This document shows, piece by piece, positions 1 through 6,999 of a stretch of DNA of 10,663 nucleotides (positions within the stretch are counted from its first letter, which is position 1; each line of letters starts with the position of its first letter). Made by a program: the position numbers and the translations under genes. The DNA comes from Negativicoccus succinicivorans (lineage in GTDB: Bacteria; Bacillota; Negativicutes; Veillonellales; Negativicoccaceae): NCBI RefSeq assembly GCF_018373335.1, contig NZ_JAHAHH010000047.1:1-10663 (forward strand). The letters are read 5' to 3'. The notes beneath the pieces are model-generated. The model saw nothing but the letters and a program-made list of their open reading frames with translations. It was not told the DNA's origin and did no database searches.

Positions 1-2
1 AT

Positions 3-31
3 AAGAAGACGGTACATGCCGTCTTCTTTTT
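3..31 (+). terminator. Rho-independent terminator or attenuator just upstream of priA
   Basis: Bases 3-12 (AAGAAGACGG) and 19-28 (CCGTCTTCTT) form a perfect 10-bp stem around a 6-nt loop, and the 3' arm runs into a five-T tract (27-31). This is the standard intrinsic terminator shape. It most simply ends the gene to the left of the window. Only 15 bp separate the T tract from the priA start, and those hold the priA ribosome binding site, so there is no room for a promoter after the hairpin. Transcription of priA must therefore read through it or begin within or before it. Confidence 0.85.
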
Positions 32-36
32 CACAT

Positions 37-41
37 AGGAG
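37..41 (+). promoter_or_regulatory. Ribosome binding site of priA
   Basis: AGGAG sits 5 nt before the ATG at 47, a strong SD match at ordinary spacing. It lies directly behind the terminator hairpin and fixes the priA start. Confidence 0.85.
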
Positions 42-46
42 AAGCT

Positions 47-2380
47 ATGACGGTAGCGGAAATTATCATTAATCGACCGACTAAACATTTGCAAAAATGC
101 TTTTCATATCGTATTCCTACCCACATGGAATACATTACCCCCGGTTGGCGAGTGATCGTTCCATGGGGAACCGGTCACGAAGAGGGTATCGTTTGGAAGA
201 CTCGACCAGAAATATCTGAGGATGCAGCGCTTGATCTAAAAAGTGTTTTCGCGACAATAGGAGATACTGCCTGGTTTACATCGGAAATGCTGGCACTTGC
301 AGAATGGATTGCAAACTACTATGTATGTCCGTTGATTGAAGCATTGCGTTTGTTTTTAGTGGATAAAAAAGCAGTCAAAAGCCAAACTCACTATACTTTG
401 ACGATATCAGGGCAAAAAAAAATAGCACTTGAGAATATTCCTGCAAACCATCAAAAACTTCTGAAGAACTATTTCCCCAACATGCTGGAGGCGCTTGCCA
501 ATGGCTGGATTAAAGGTGAACTAAAACAACTGAGTGCTTCACGATTTTCGGGTGAATTCGTTTGGGACGCAGTCATTGACCCCGCACTATCACAACTTAT
601 GCGTACCCCGCGTCAGCAGGAGTTGGTTCTCTTTTTAACAGAGAATCCTGAGCAAACATCGGCAGAATTAAATGCAGCGGGATTTTCTGCCGCATTACGC
701 AAATCGGCACTCAGCAATGGATATATAAGTACTCACGAAAAGTCTAACGCTCATACCGTTATCCGGGATCATTTACCCTCACTTACCTCGGCACAAGAGC
801 AAGCGTTGGCAAACGTCACGTCAGCGCTAAACGAAAAAAGGCACGAAACATTTTTGCTACATGGAGTCACTGCCAGCGGTAAAACGGAAGTATACTTGCG
901 CGCTGCCGCTACCGCCGTAGAGAAAGGCAAGAACGTATTGATTTTGACGCCGGAAATTTCGTTAACAGATCAATTGGTTCGTCGATTTACGGCACGCTTC
1001 GGAGCGGAAAAAATATTTTGCCAACACAGCGGCCTGACGGAGCGGGAACGCTTTGATAACTGGAGGCGTGTGCGCGCGGGCCGGGGAAATATTGTGATCG
1101 GACCTCGTTCCGCCATATTTATGCCGGCAGAAGAAATCGGCCTTATTGTTATCGATGAAGAATACGATGCCAGCTACAAACAAAGTGAGCAGACACGGTA
1201 TCATGCCAGACGTGTGGCGGAGTGGCGTGCACGTTGGCATCATTGTCCGCTCGTTTTAGGCGCGGCAACACCTTCGATGGAAAGTTATTATCGCGCTGAA
1301 AATGGTGAAATCACTACACTACTGCTCCCGGAACGTATCGGCGGTGTATCCCTGCCCAAAATGCATATTGTCGATATGCGCAGCGAGTTGGAGGTGGGGA
1401 ACCGTTCCATTCTTTCACGGGAATTGTACCAGACGATGCAGACGATGCTTTCGCAGGGACGTCAAATTATTTTGCTTTTAAACCGACGCGGCTATGCCAC
1501 TCATGTTTCCTGTCGGACATGCGGTTATGTTTTAACCTGTCCTCATTGCGACTTGCCTTATACTTACCATTTACCAACCCATACTTTACAATGCCATCGT
1601 TGCGGCGGTGAAAGGGAGATGCCCACAAGCTGTCCGAATTGTGGCAGTAAAGCGATTAAATATTTTGGACTCGGCACGCAACGCGCACAAAAAGTGGTAG
1701 CGGAAGCATTTCCCCGGGCGAAAGTCCTGCGTTTGGATACGGATAATGCAGGGAATGCAAGGCGGCGCGCAGAAATTTTAGATGCCTTTGCGCAGGGGAA
1801 AGCCGATATCTTGTTGGGAACGCAGCTGGTGGCGAAAGGCCATGATATTCCTAATGTCGGCTGTGTCGGAATTTTAAGTATTGATGCATTATTAAATCGC
1901 CCGCAATATAATGCGGCGGAACAGGTATTTCAATTGGTTGTGCAAGCAGCCGGACGCGCAGGACGTAAAGACGGTGATGGGCGCGTCATTGTGCAGACAT
2001 ACCATCCGGGGCATTATGCATTGCAAGCGGCCTGCACCAATGAATGGCAGAATTTTTATACCGAAGAACTTGAACTGCGCGAGTATTTGCATTACCCGCC
2101 ATTTTTTGAACGCGCTAAAATCAGCGCTTTTGCGGAGAGCCAAGAAAAGGCGCAAAGTCATTTGCAAGTGCTATTTGATGATCTTGTAAACGTTCTTGCA
2201 GAAAAAGGCATAGAGGTGGAATATACGGATATTTACCCTGACTATCAGGCTAAATTACGTGGCCGGTTTTATATGTCTTTTCAAATAGCAGCCAAAAATC
2301 TTGACGTGGTTAGAGAGCATATGAAGCAAAACGCTCTATGGCAAGTAAATGGTATAATAATAGATATGGAAATGAGTTAA
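47..2380 (+). CDS. priA: Primosomal protein N' (PriA), replication restart 3'-to-5' helicase
   Basis: PriA recognises abandoned replication forks and D-loops, unwinds the lagging arm and loads the replicative helicase; it acts in the cytoplasm. The 777-residue length is normal for the family. Residues about 1-105 form the N-terminal DNA-binding domain. The helicase core has Walker A GVTASGKT at 273-280 (K279), Walker B DEEY at 370-373, GAATPS at 405-410, GTQLVAKGHD at 591-600 and the arginine-finger motif QAAGRAGR at 633-640. Eight cysteines (489, 492, 498, 501, 516, 519, 529, 532) form the two zinc sites typical of PriA. Two motif residues differ from E. coli PriA: A276 replaces the Gly of GVTGSGKT, and Y373 replaces the His of DEEH. 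The start is the ATG with a strong SD. def follows after about 20 bp. The call itself is not in doubt. Confidence 0.98.
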   Translation: MTVAEIIINRPTKHLQKCFSYRIPTHMEYITPGWRVIVPWGTGHEEGIVWKTRPEISEDAALDLKSVFATIGDTAWFTSEMLALAEWIANYYVCPLIEALRLFLVDKKAVKSQTHYTLTISGQKKIALENIPANHQKLLKNYFPNMLEALANGWIKGELKQLSASRFSGEFVWDAVIDPALSQLMRTPRQQELVLFLTENPEQTSAELNAAGFSAALRKSALSNGYISTHEKSNAHTVIRDHLPSLTSAQEQALANVTSALNEKRHETFLLHGVTASGKTEVYLRAAATAVEKGKNVLILTPEISLTDQLVRRFTARFGAEKIFCQHSGLTERERFDNWRRVRAGRGNIVIGPRSAIFMPAEEIGLIVIDEEYDASYKQSEQTRYHARRVAEWRARWHHCPLVLGAATPSMESYYRAENGEITTLLLPERIGGVSLPKMHIVDMRSELEVGNRSILSRELYQTMQTMLSQGRQIILLLNRRGYATHVSCRTCGYVLTCPHCDLPYTYHLPTHTLQCHRCGGEREMPTSCPNCGSKAIKYFGLGTQRAQKVVAEAFPRAKVLRLDTDNAGNARRRAEILDAFAQGKADILLGTQLVAKGHDIPNVGCVGILSIDALLNRPQYNAAEQVFQLVVQAAGRAGRKDGDGRVIVQTYHPGHYALQAACTNEWQNFYTEELELREYLHYPPFFERAKISAFAESQEKAQSHLQVLFDDLVNVLAEKGIEVEYTDIYPDYQAKLRGRFYMSFQIAAKNLDVVREHMKQNALWQVNGIIIDMEMS
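2350..2358 (+). promoter_or_regulatory. Possible extended -10 promoter inside the 3' end of priA
   Basis: TGGTATAAT is a perfect TG-n extended -10 element lying 43 bp before the def start. No good -35 is present: the hexamer at 17-bp spacing is AACGCT, although extended -10 promoters can do without one. The bases also encode Asn-Gly-Ile-Ile near the PriA C-terminus, so a chance match is possible. If real, it would let def-fmt and downstream genes be expressed independently of priA and of the terminator before it. Confidence 0.35.
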
Positions 2381-2388
2381 CATACAAA

Positions 2389-2396
2389 AGAGGTGA
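2389..2396 (+). promoter_or_regulatory. Ribosome binding site that sets the TTG start of def
   Basis: AGAGGTGA is a long match to the 16S 3' end and lies 5 nt before TTG 2402. The in-frame GTG at 2393 falls inside this SD sequence and has no SD of its own, so it is unlikely to be the start. Confidence 0.75.
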
Positions 2397-2401
2397 CACG
2401 A

Positions 2402-2875
2402 TTGGCAGTCCGTAAAATTGTGTTGGCGGGCGCGCCCGTGCTGAAAACAAAGGCGCAACCTGTTACAAAAATGACAAAATCGATTAAAACTTTACTGAAA
2501 GATATGAAAGATACGTTATATGATGCCAACGGCGTGGGCCTTGCAGCACCACAAGTCGGTGAATCCTTACGGATCTTTGTCATTGATGACGGCAACGGTT
2601 ATGTGGAATATATTAATCCGGAAATTATTACTTTATCTGATGAAAAAGAAGAAATGACGGAAGGTTGCTTAAGTGTTCCCGGTTTTGTGGGAGTGGTCGA
2701 GCGCTCTACCGGCGTTACCGTACGATATGAAGATCGAAATGGGCGTACGCATGAGGTAAAAGCAACGGGGCTGTTGGCGCAGGCTATCCAACATGAAAAT
2801 GACCATATTGATGGTATTCTTTACATCGAACGTGCGAAAAATCTATACAAAGAAAATGAAGGAACGATCGAATGA
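2402..2875 (+). CDS. def: Peptide deformylase
   Basis: Def removes the formyl group from the N-terminal methionine of new proteins at the ribosome exit, using a catalytic metal ion (usually Fe2+). Numbered from TTG 2402 (157 residues), all three family motifs are present: GVGLAAPQVG at 44-53, EGCLS at 87-91 with metal ligand C89, and HENDH at 131-135 with ligands H131 and H135 and catalytic E132. The length and short C-terminus are normal for a bacterial deformylase. The longer frame from GTG 2393 adds only three residues that overlap the SD. The gene follows priA by 21 bp and overlaps fmt by 4 bp (ATGA). fmt encodes the enzyme that adds the group Def removes, so the pairing supports both calls. 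Confidence 0.97.
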   Translation: MAVRKIVLAGAPVLKTKAQPVTKMTKSIKTLLKDMKDTLYDANGVGLAAPQVGESLRIFVIDDGNGYVEYINPEIITLSDEKEEMTEGCLSVPGFVGVVERSTGVTVRYEDRNGRTHEVKATGLLAQAIQHENDHIDGILYIERAKNLYKENEGTIE

Positions 2876-3813
2876 GAGTTGTCTTCATGGGGACGCCGCA
2901 ATTTGCTGTACCCTGTCTGGAGTCGGTACTAACACATCCGAAAGCGGAAATTGTCGGCGTATATACACAACCGGATCGGGTCAATCGTCGCGGTAAAAAA
3001 ATGAGTTTTTCACCGGTGAAAGAGTGTGCCCTTGCACATGATTTGCCGTTGTATCAGCCGGCAACACTGCGCGATGCCGCCGCGCAAAAAGAATTACAGG
3101 AGCTTGCACCGGAACTTTTGATCGTGGTGGCTTATGGTCAAATTCTCCCGGCGAAAGTTCTTGAAATTCCGCGTCTTGGTGCGATCAATGTTCATGCATC
3201 ATTATTGCCCAAGTATCGCGGCGCAGCACCGATACAGTACAGTCTGCTCAATGGCGATGAGACGACCGGTGTCACTATTATGCATTTGGATGAAGGCATG
3301 GATACCGGCGATATCATCTTACAACGTCGAATTGATATTCCTATTGATTGGGAATTCAATCAATTATCTGGGCACTTATCTACACTCGGTGCAAAAGCCT
3401 TACAAGAGGTCTTAGCTGACGCGGCTACAGCGATTGGTAATGCTACACAGCAAGCACACGATCGGGCCACATATACCGGGAAAATTGCTAAAGAATGGGG
3501 ACGAATCCACTGGAGTAAAAATGCGCACACCATTCATAATTTAGTGCGTGCATTGCATACGAATCCGGGAACCTATACATTTTTCCGCGAAAAACGTTTG
3601 AAAATTCATCAGACCGTTCTGACAAAAGCGCATGCGACGCTTTTACCGGGCGAATTATTGGTGGACGGTACGGATATTTTTGTCGGTACGGGTGAGGGGA
3701 GCTTGCAGCTTTTGCAAGTGCAGCCGGAAAGCAAACGGAATATGCAGACGGCTGAGTTTATTAACGGCTACCAAATAAAATCAGGTGAAGTCCTTGGCGA
3801 ACAAACAGATTGA
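2872..3813 (+). CDS. fmt: Methionyl-tRNA formyltransferase
   Basis: Fmt transfers a formyl group from 10-formyl-tetrahydrofolate to Met-tRNA(fMet), preparing the initiator tRNA. The protein has 313 residues, the usual length. The N-terminal Rossmann-type domain (about 1-205) opens with VVFMGTPQFAVP and contains NVHASLLPKYRGAAP at 106-120. N106, H108 and D144 occupy the same positions as the catalytic triad of the E. coli enzyme. Residues about 206-313 are the tRNA-binding C-terminal domain. The ATG at 2872 overlaps the def stop as ATGA, and AAGGA lies 8 nt upstream, so translation is probably coupled to def. The 3' end overlaps the next gene by 20 bp. Confidence 0.98.
   Translation: MRVVFMGTPQFAVPCLESVLTHPKAEIVGVYTQPDRVNRRGKKMSFSPVKECALAHDLPLYQPATLRDAAAQKELQELAPELLIVVAYGQILPAKVLEIPRLGAINVHASLLPKYRGAAPIQYSLLNGDETTGVTIMHLDEGMDTGDIILQRRIDIPIDWEFNQLSGHLSTLGAKALQEVLADAATAIGNATQQAHDRATYTGKIAKEWGRIHWSKNAHTIHNLVRALHTNPGTYTFFREKRLKIHQTVLTKAHATLLPGELLVDGTDIFVGTGEGSLQLLQVQPESKRNMQTAEFINGYQIKSGEVLGEQTD
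3783..3788 (+). promoter_or_regulatory. Ribosome binding site that sets the TTG start of the DUF116 gene
   Basis: AGGTGA lies 5 nt before TTG 3794, the same arrangement as at def. The upstream in-frame GTG at 3785 is part of this SD and has no SD in front of it. The site lies inside the last codons of fmt. Confidence 0.7.
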
Positions 3814-4618
3814 CGAAACGTTACAAAATCGTAATCTCTACCTGCGCTTGACCTTGTTGACGTGGGTAACATTAGGCGCGATCGTTTTTGCGATTGCGTA
3901 TTTATTGGCGCCCGGATTAACTTTGCTGCATCCTATTTTGCCGAATCTTGCATACGTTTTGACGGCAGCGGGCGTGATCTTCAGCGGCGGCCTGATTGCA
4001 TGCATCGGCGTGGCGTTGGAAACCCATCACGAATTGCCCTTGGGAATTTTGCGTAGCGCCAGTAAAACGGTATATATGTTTTTACCGTATTGCATTTTGT
4101 GGGGCAAAGTATTCCGTATTCCGAAAGAACATGTCGCCCAGTCGTTGGTAGATTTAATTAATACGTTGTCAGAGCGTTATTTGCCGAAACTCAAGCCGGA
4201 AGATATTATGCTGCTGACACCGCATTGCTTGCAAAATGATACTTGTCCGATCAAAGTAACGCGCGATGCGTTTGCTTGTCGTGAATGCGGACGTTGTCCG
4301 GTGGGAGGGCTGGTTCATCTTGCCAAAACATATGGAGTTTCCTTATATATCGCCACCGGAGGAACCTTTGCGCGTCTTTTAGTAAAAAAACATCGTCCTA
4401 AAGCGATTATTGCGATCGCTTGTGAACGGGATCTGGTTTTGGGAATGAGAGATGTTTTTCCGATTTTAGTGTTCGGAGTTTTAAATAGTCGTCCCTATGG
4501 TCCCTGTTTCAATACCCAAGTGGATCTGCAAAAAGTAGATAAAGTATTAGCTCATTTGTTAGGAGAAAAGAAGTCTGTTGAAAACTGCTCGAGAAATAGC
4601 GCTCGTCGTCTTGCGTAA
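3794..4618 (+). CDS. DUF116 family membrane-anchored cysteine-rich protein, function unknown
   Basis: I recognise this as a DUF116 protein from its sequence pattern and its place between fmt and rsmB; no function is established. Numbered from TTG 3794 it has 274 residues (277 if GTG 3785 were used). Two hydrophobic segments at about 17-41 and 51-76 look like a transmembrane hairpin. The soluble part (about 90-258) has cysteines at 145, 151, 162, 165, 168, 210 and 238. The cluster CxxCxxC at 162-168, with C145 and C151 before it, suggests a zinc or iron-sulphur site; this is inference. Segments LYIATGGTFARLL and AIIAIACERDL look like alternating beta strands and helices. It overlaps fmt by 20 bp and rsmB by 41 bp, so it is surely co-translated with them. 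Its last 14 codons lie in the rsmB overlap. A link to RNA or cofactor metabolism is only guilt by association. Confidence 0.85.
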   Translation: MANKQIDETLQNRNLYLRLTLLTWVTLGAIVFAIAYLLAPGLTLLHPILPNLAYVLTAAGVIFSGGLIACIGVALETHHELPLGILRSASKTVYMFLPYCILWGKVFRIPKEHVAQSLVDLINTLSERYLPKLKPEDIMLLTPHCLQNDTCPIKVTRDAFACRECGRCPVGGLVHLAKTYGVSLYIATGGTFARLLVKKHRPKAIIAIACERDLVLGMRDVFPILVFGVLNSRPYGPCFNTQVDLQKVDKVLAHLLGEKKSVENCSRNSARRLA

Positions 4619-5900
4619 GGTGCTTGTGGAAGAGGCTTATGCAAATATTGCCTTGCAACAAGTATTTACCACATGGCCTGCTGAAGATCGCGAACGTCGG
4701 TTTGCCACCGAAATTATTTACGGTGTAATTCGTAAGAAAAATTATTTGGAATGGATATTAGGCCGTTTAAGTCGCCAGCCGTTGGCAAAATTGGATGCGG
4801 ATGTACGGCTCATTTTGTTGTGCGCATTATATCAAATTATTTTTCTAAACAGTGTACCTGCGCGCGCGGCCATTAACGAAGCCGTCGAGCTGACGAAAGA
4901 AGTATCACATCGCGGCAGTGCGGGTTTTGTAAATGGTTGCTTACGCAGCTATTTGCGCAAACGGGAAGAGTTTAACATTCCGCAACGGACAAATGATCCT
5001 ATTACCTATTTAAGTCTTACATATTGTCAGCCTAAGTGGTTCACTCAATGGGCTGTTCGCACATGGGGCATGGAGCGCACAGAAGAGCTGTTTGCTTATT
5101 TTATGCAGCCGGCGCCACTCACTGTGCGTGTAAATACGCTTCTGGAAACTCGGGATGAGATTATACGAAATTTAACATCTCGCGGTGTTGACGTAGTAAA
5201 ACTTGCCGTTCCTGAAGGACTTTCCATTAGCAGGGGGGGGATTGCCGCCATTCGTGAAGAGCTGCAAAGCGGAATTTTATATGTCCAGGATGAAGCGGCT
5301 ATGTGGGTGGCACATGCGGTTTCTCCACAACCGGGTGAAACCATATTGGATTTATGTGCAGCGCCCGGCGGTAAAACCACTCACTTAGCACAACTCATGG
5401 AAAATCAGGGAGAAATCATTGCCGGCGATTTATATCCTCACAAACAACAGCTGATCCGGGATAATTGTAAGCGATTGGGCGTAACTATAGTTTCTGCAGT
5501 GTTGCAAGACGCCACTAAAGAAAATCTGGATTGGCAAAAAAAATTTGATAAAGTACTCGTTGATGCCCCTTGTTCCGGATTAGGAGTTATCGGACGTCGC
5601 CCGGATCTTAAATGGCGACGTACGTCAAAGGAATTAAAAGACTTTCCGCTCTTGCAGCAGGCAATCGTAGAACGTGCCGTTACGTATTTAAAACCGGGCG
5701 GTCGCTTAGTGTACAGTACCTGCACACTGAATCCGGAAGAGAACGAAGGCGTAAGAGAAAGAATTTCACAAGCACATCCCCAATTGCAACCGTGCACTAT
5801 TTCGCTTGCGAATACGATCGATACAGATGAGTATAGATTTTGGCCGCCGGAATCGAAAACAGACGGTTTTTATATTTGCGCTTGGGAAAACAAAATATGA
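4578..5900 (+). CDS. rsmB: 16S rRNA (cytosine967-C5)-methyltransferase RsmB
   Basis: RsmB uses S-adenosylmethionine to methylate C967 (E. coli numbering) of 16S rRNA before or during 30S assembly. The 440-residue protein has the two-part build of the family: an N-terminal NusB-like helical RNA-binding domain (about 1-130) and a C-terminal Rossmann methyltransferase (about 170-440). Visible motifs are the SAM-binding DLCAAPGGKT at 258-267, VDAPCSGLG at 328-336 with C332, and YSTCTLNPEENE at 379-390 with nucleophile C382. The start is TTG 4578, because the family's N-terminus (KTAREIALVVL) begins there; the nearest SD, AGGAG at 4561-4565, is 12 nt away, which is long. It overlaps the DUF116 gene by 41 bp and rlmN by 4 bp. 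A run of eight G (5233-5240) lies before the methyltransferase core. Confidence 0.96.
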   Translation: MKTAREIALVVLRKVLVEEAYANIALQQVFTTWPAEDRERRFATEIIYGVIRKKNYLEWILGRLSRQPLAKLDADVRLILLCALYQIIFLNSVPARAAINEAVELTKEVSHRGSAGFVNGCLRSYLRKREEFNIPQRTNDPITYLSLTYCQPKWFTQWAVRTWGMERTEELFAYFMQPAPLTVRVNTLLETRDEIIRNLTSRGVDVVKLAVPEGLSISRGGIAAIREELQSGILYVQDEAAMWVAHAVSPQPGETILDLCAAPGGKTTHLAQLMENQGEIIAGDLYPHKQQLIRDNCKRLGVTIVSAVLQDATKENLDWQKKFDKVLVDAPCSGLGVIGRRPDLKWRRTSKELKDFPLLQQAIVERAVTYLKPGGRLVYSTCTLNPEENEGVRERISQAHPQLQPCTISLANTIDTDEYRFWPPESKTDGFYICAWENKI

Positions 5901-6934
5901 AACAAAATATTTGGGGTAAAAACCTCACGGAATTACGGGCTTTAATGAAGGAACTTGGCGCTCCCGGATATCGCAGTCAGCAGTTGTTCGATTATATGTA
6001 TAAGCGTGGTATTTTACATTTTGACGAAATGGCGCAATTGCCGAAAGCATTGCGCAACAAACTGATAGAATCGTGCGTCATCGATTTTCCGACCATTGTG
6101 CGTGAACAGCGAAGCAGCGACCGGAAAACGGCCAAACTGTTGCTGCGTTATAGTGATAACTCACTGATTGAAACAGTACTGATGAACCAGCCGTACGGTT
6201 ATTCCGTATGCATTTCCACGCAGGTGGGGTGCGCGGTCGGCTGTACATTCTGTGCCTCCGGTTTAACCGGCTTGCAACGTAACTTAACGGCCGCAGAGAT
6301 GCTGGCACAGATTTATTTGTGGCAATTTCTTTATGAAATCAAAATTCACTCTTTCGTGTTGATGGGCTCCGGAGAACCTTTGCAAAATTATGACAATGTA
6401 CTTTCTTTCATGAAAATGTGCCATGATTTTGAAGGATTAACGATAAGTTATCGAAATATGACGCTATCGACCTCAGGTATTACACCTAAAATTTATGATT
6501 TGGCTAAAGAAAAATTGCCGATTACATTAGCGCTTTCGTTACATGCACCGAACGATACCATCCGCAATCAAATCATGCCGATCAGTAAATGGTATCCCTT
6601 GCCGGAACTATTGGAGTCGTTACAATTTTATACTCAAACCACCCGCCGGCGCGTAACTTGTGAATATATCCTTTTGGCAGGAGTCAATGATCAGCCGGAA
6701 CATGCCGCCGAGTTGGCGCAAATGATCCGTCCGTTGCGCGCGCATGTAAATTTGATTCCATTAAATGAGAGTCCGGGGATTCCTTACCGACGACCGGAAA
6801 TGAAACATTCACAGGAATTTTGTGAACAGTTGCAAAGGCAGGGAATAGCAGCTACCATCCGTAAAGAAATGGGTACTGAAATTCAAGCTGCCTGCGGTCA
6901 GCTCAAAATGAAATTTGTTGGAGATAACGCCTAG
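5897..6934 (+). CDS. rlmN: Dual-specificity 23S rRNA/tRNA adenine-C2 methyltransferase RlmN (radical SAM)
   Basis: RlmN methylates C2 of A2503 in 23S rRNA and A37 in some tRNAs by a radical SAM reaction through a protein methyl-cysteine. Numbered from ATG 5897 (345 residues), the 4Fe-4S ligands are C112, C116 and C119 in CAVGCTFC. The catalytic cysteine pair is C105 (seven residues before the first cluster cysteine, as in E. coli) and C333 in AACGQL. GSGEP at 157-161 is the SAM-binding GEP region. The frame is open further upstream to TTG 5840, but that would give a 19-residue extension inside rsmB without an SD. The ATG forms an ATGA overlap with the rsmB stop and begins where family members begin. 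Only a weak GGGAA precedes it, so expression probably depends on coupling. RlmN rather than Cfr is supported by the chromosomal housekeeping context. Confidence 0.96.
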   Translation: MKQNIWGKNLTELRALMKELGAPGYRSQQLFDYMYKRGILHFDEMAQLPKALRNKLIESCVIDFPTIVREQRSSDRKTAKLLLRYSDNSLIETVLMNQPYGYSVCISTQVGCAVGCTFCASGLTGLQRNLTAAEMLAQIYLWQFLYEIKIHSFVLMGSGEPLQNYDNVLSFMKMCHDFEGLTISYRNMTLSTSGITPKIYDLAKEKLPITLALSLHAPNDTIRNQIMPISKWYPLPELLESLQFYTQTTRRRVTCEYILLAGVNDQPEHAAELAQMIRPLRAHVNLIPLNESPGIPYRRPEMKHSQEFCEQLQRQGIAATIRKEMGTEIQAACGQLKMKFVGDNA

Positions 6935-6935
6935 T

Positions 6936-6964
6936 TTGACGCTGTATTTGATAGATGATACGAT
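6936..6964 (+). promoter_or_regulatory. Sigma-A-type promoter for stp-prkC-rsgA
   Basis: TTGACG (6936-6941) and TACGAT (6959-6964) are separated by exactly 17 bp. They match the -35 consensus at 5 of 6 and the -10 consensus at 4 of 6. The element lies in the only sizeable gap of the window (6935-7003), directly before stp. Transcription would start near 6971, leaving a leader of about 33 nt. There is no terminator between rlmN and stp, so read-through from the upstream operon is also possible. Confidence 0.65.
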
Positions 6965-6977
6965 ATCCATATATTGA

Positions 6978-6987
6978 TTAAATTTAA
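6978..6987. other. Small AT-rich palindrome in the stp leader
   Basis: TTAAATTTAA is a perfect 10-bp palindrome just downstream of the predicted transcription start of stp. It could be an operator half of some repressor site, but AT-only palindromes of this size arise often by chance. Confidence 0.2.
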
Positions 6988-6992
6988 CTATT

Positions 6993-6999
6993 AAGGTGG
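6993..6999 (+). promoter_or_regulatory. Ribosome binding site of stp
   Basis: AAGGTGG lies 4 nt before ATG 7004. It is a good SD match at slightly short spacing and supports that start. Confidence 0.7.

Noticed and set aside
2301..2306. TTGACG near the end of priA as a -35 for the TATAAT at 2353
   Set aside because: The spacing is 46 bp, far outside the usable range.
5536..5543. Run of eight A in rsmB as a programmed frameshift site
   Set aside because: It encodes Gln-Lys-Lys in a conserved enzyme, and I see neither a downstream hairpin nor a useful alternative frame.
5438..5797. 119-codon open frame on the minus strand inside rsmB
   Set aside because: It lies opposite the conserved methyltransferase core, has no SD, and has no recognisable motif.
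5840..5896. Upstream TTG extension of rlmN by 19 codons
   Set aside because: No SD, lies inside rsmB, and the added residues do not resemble a RlmN N-terminus; ATG 5897 gives the expected ATGA overlap and length.
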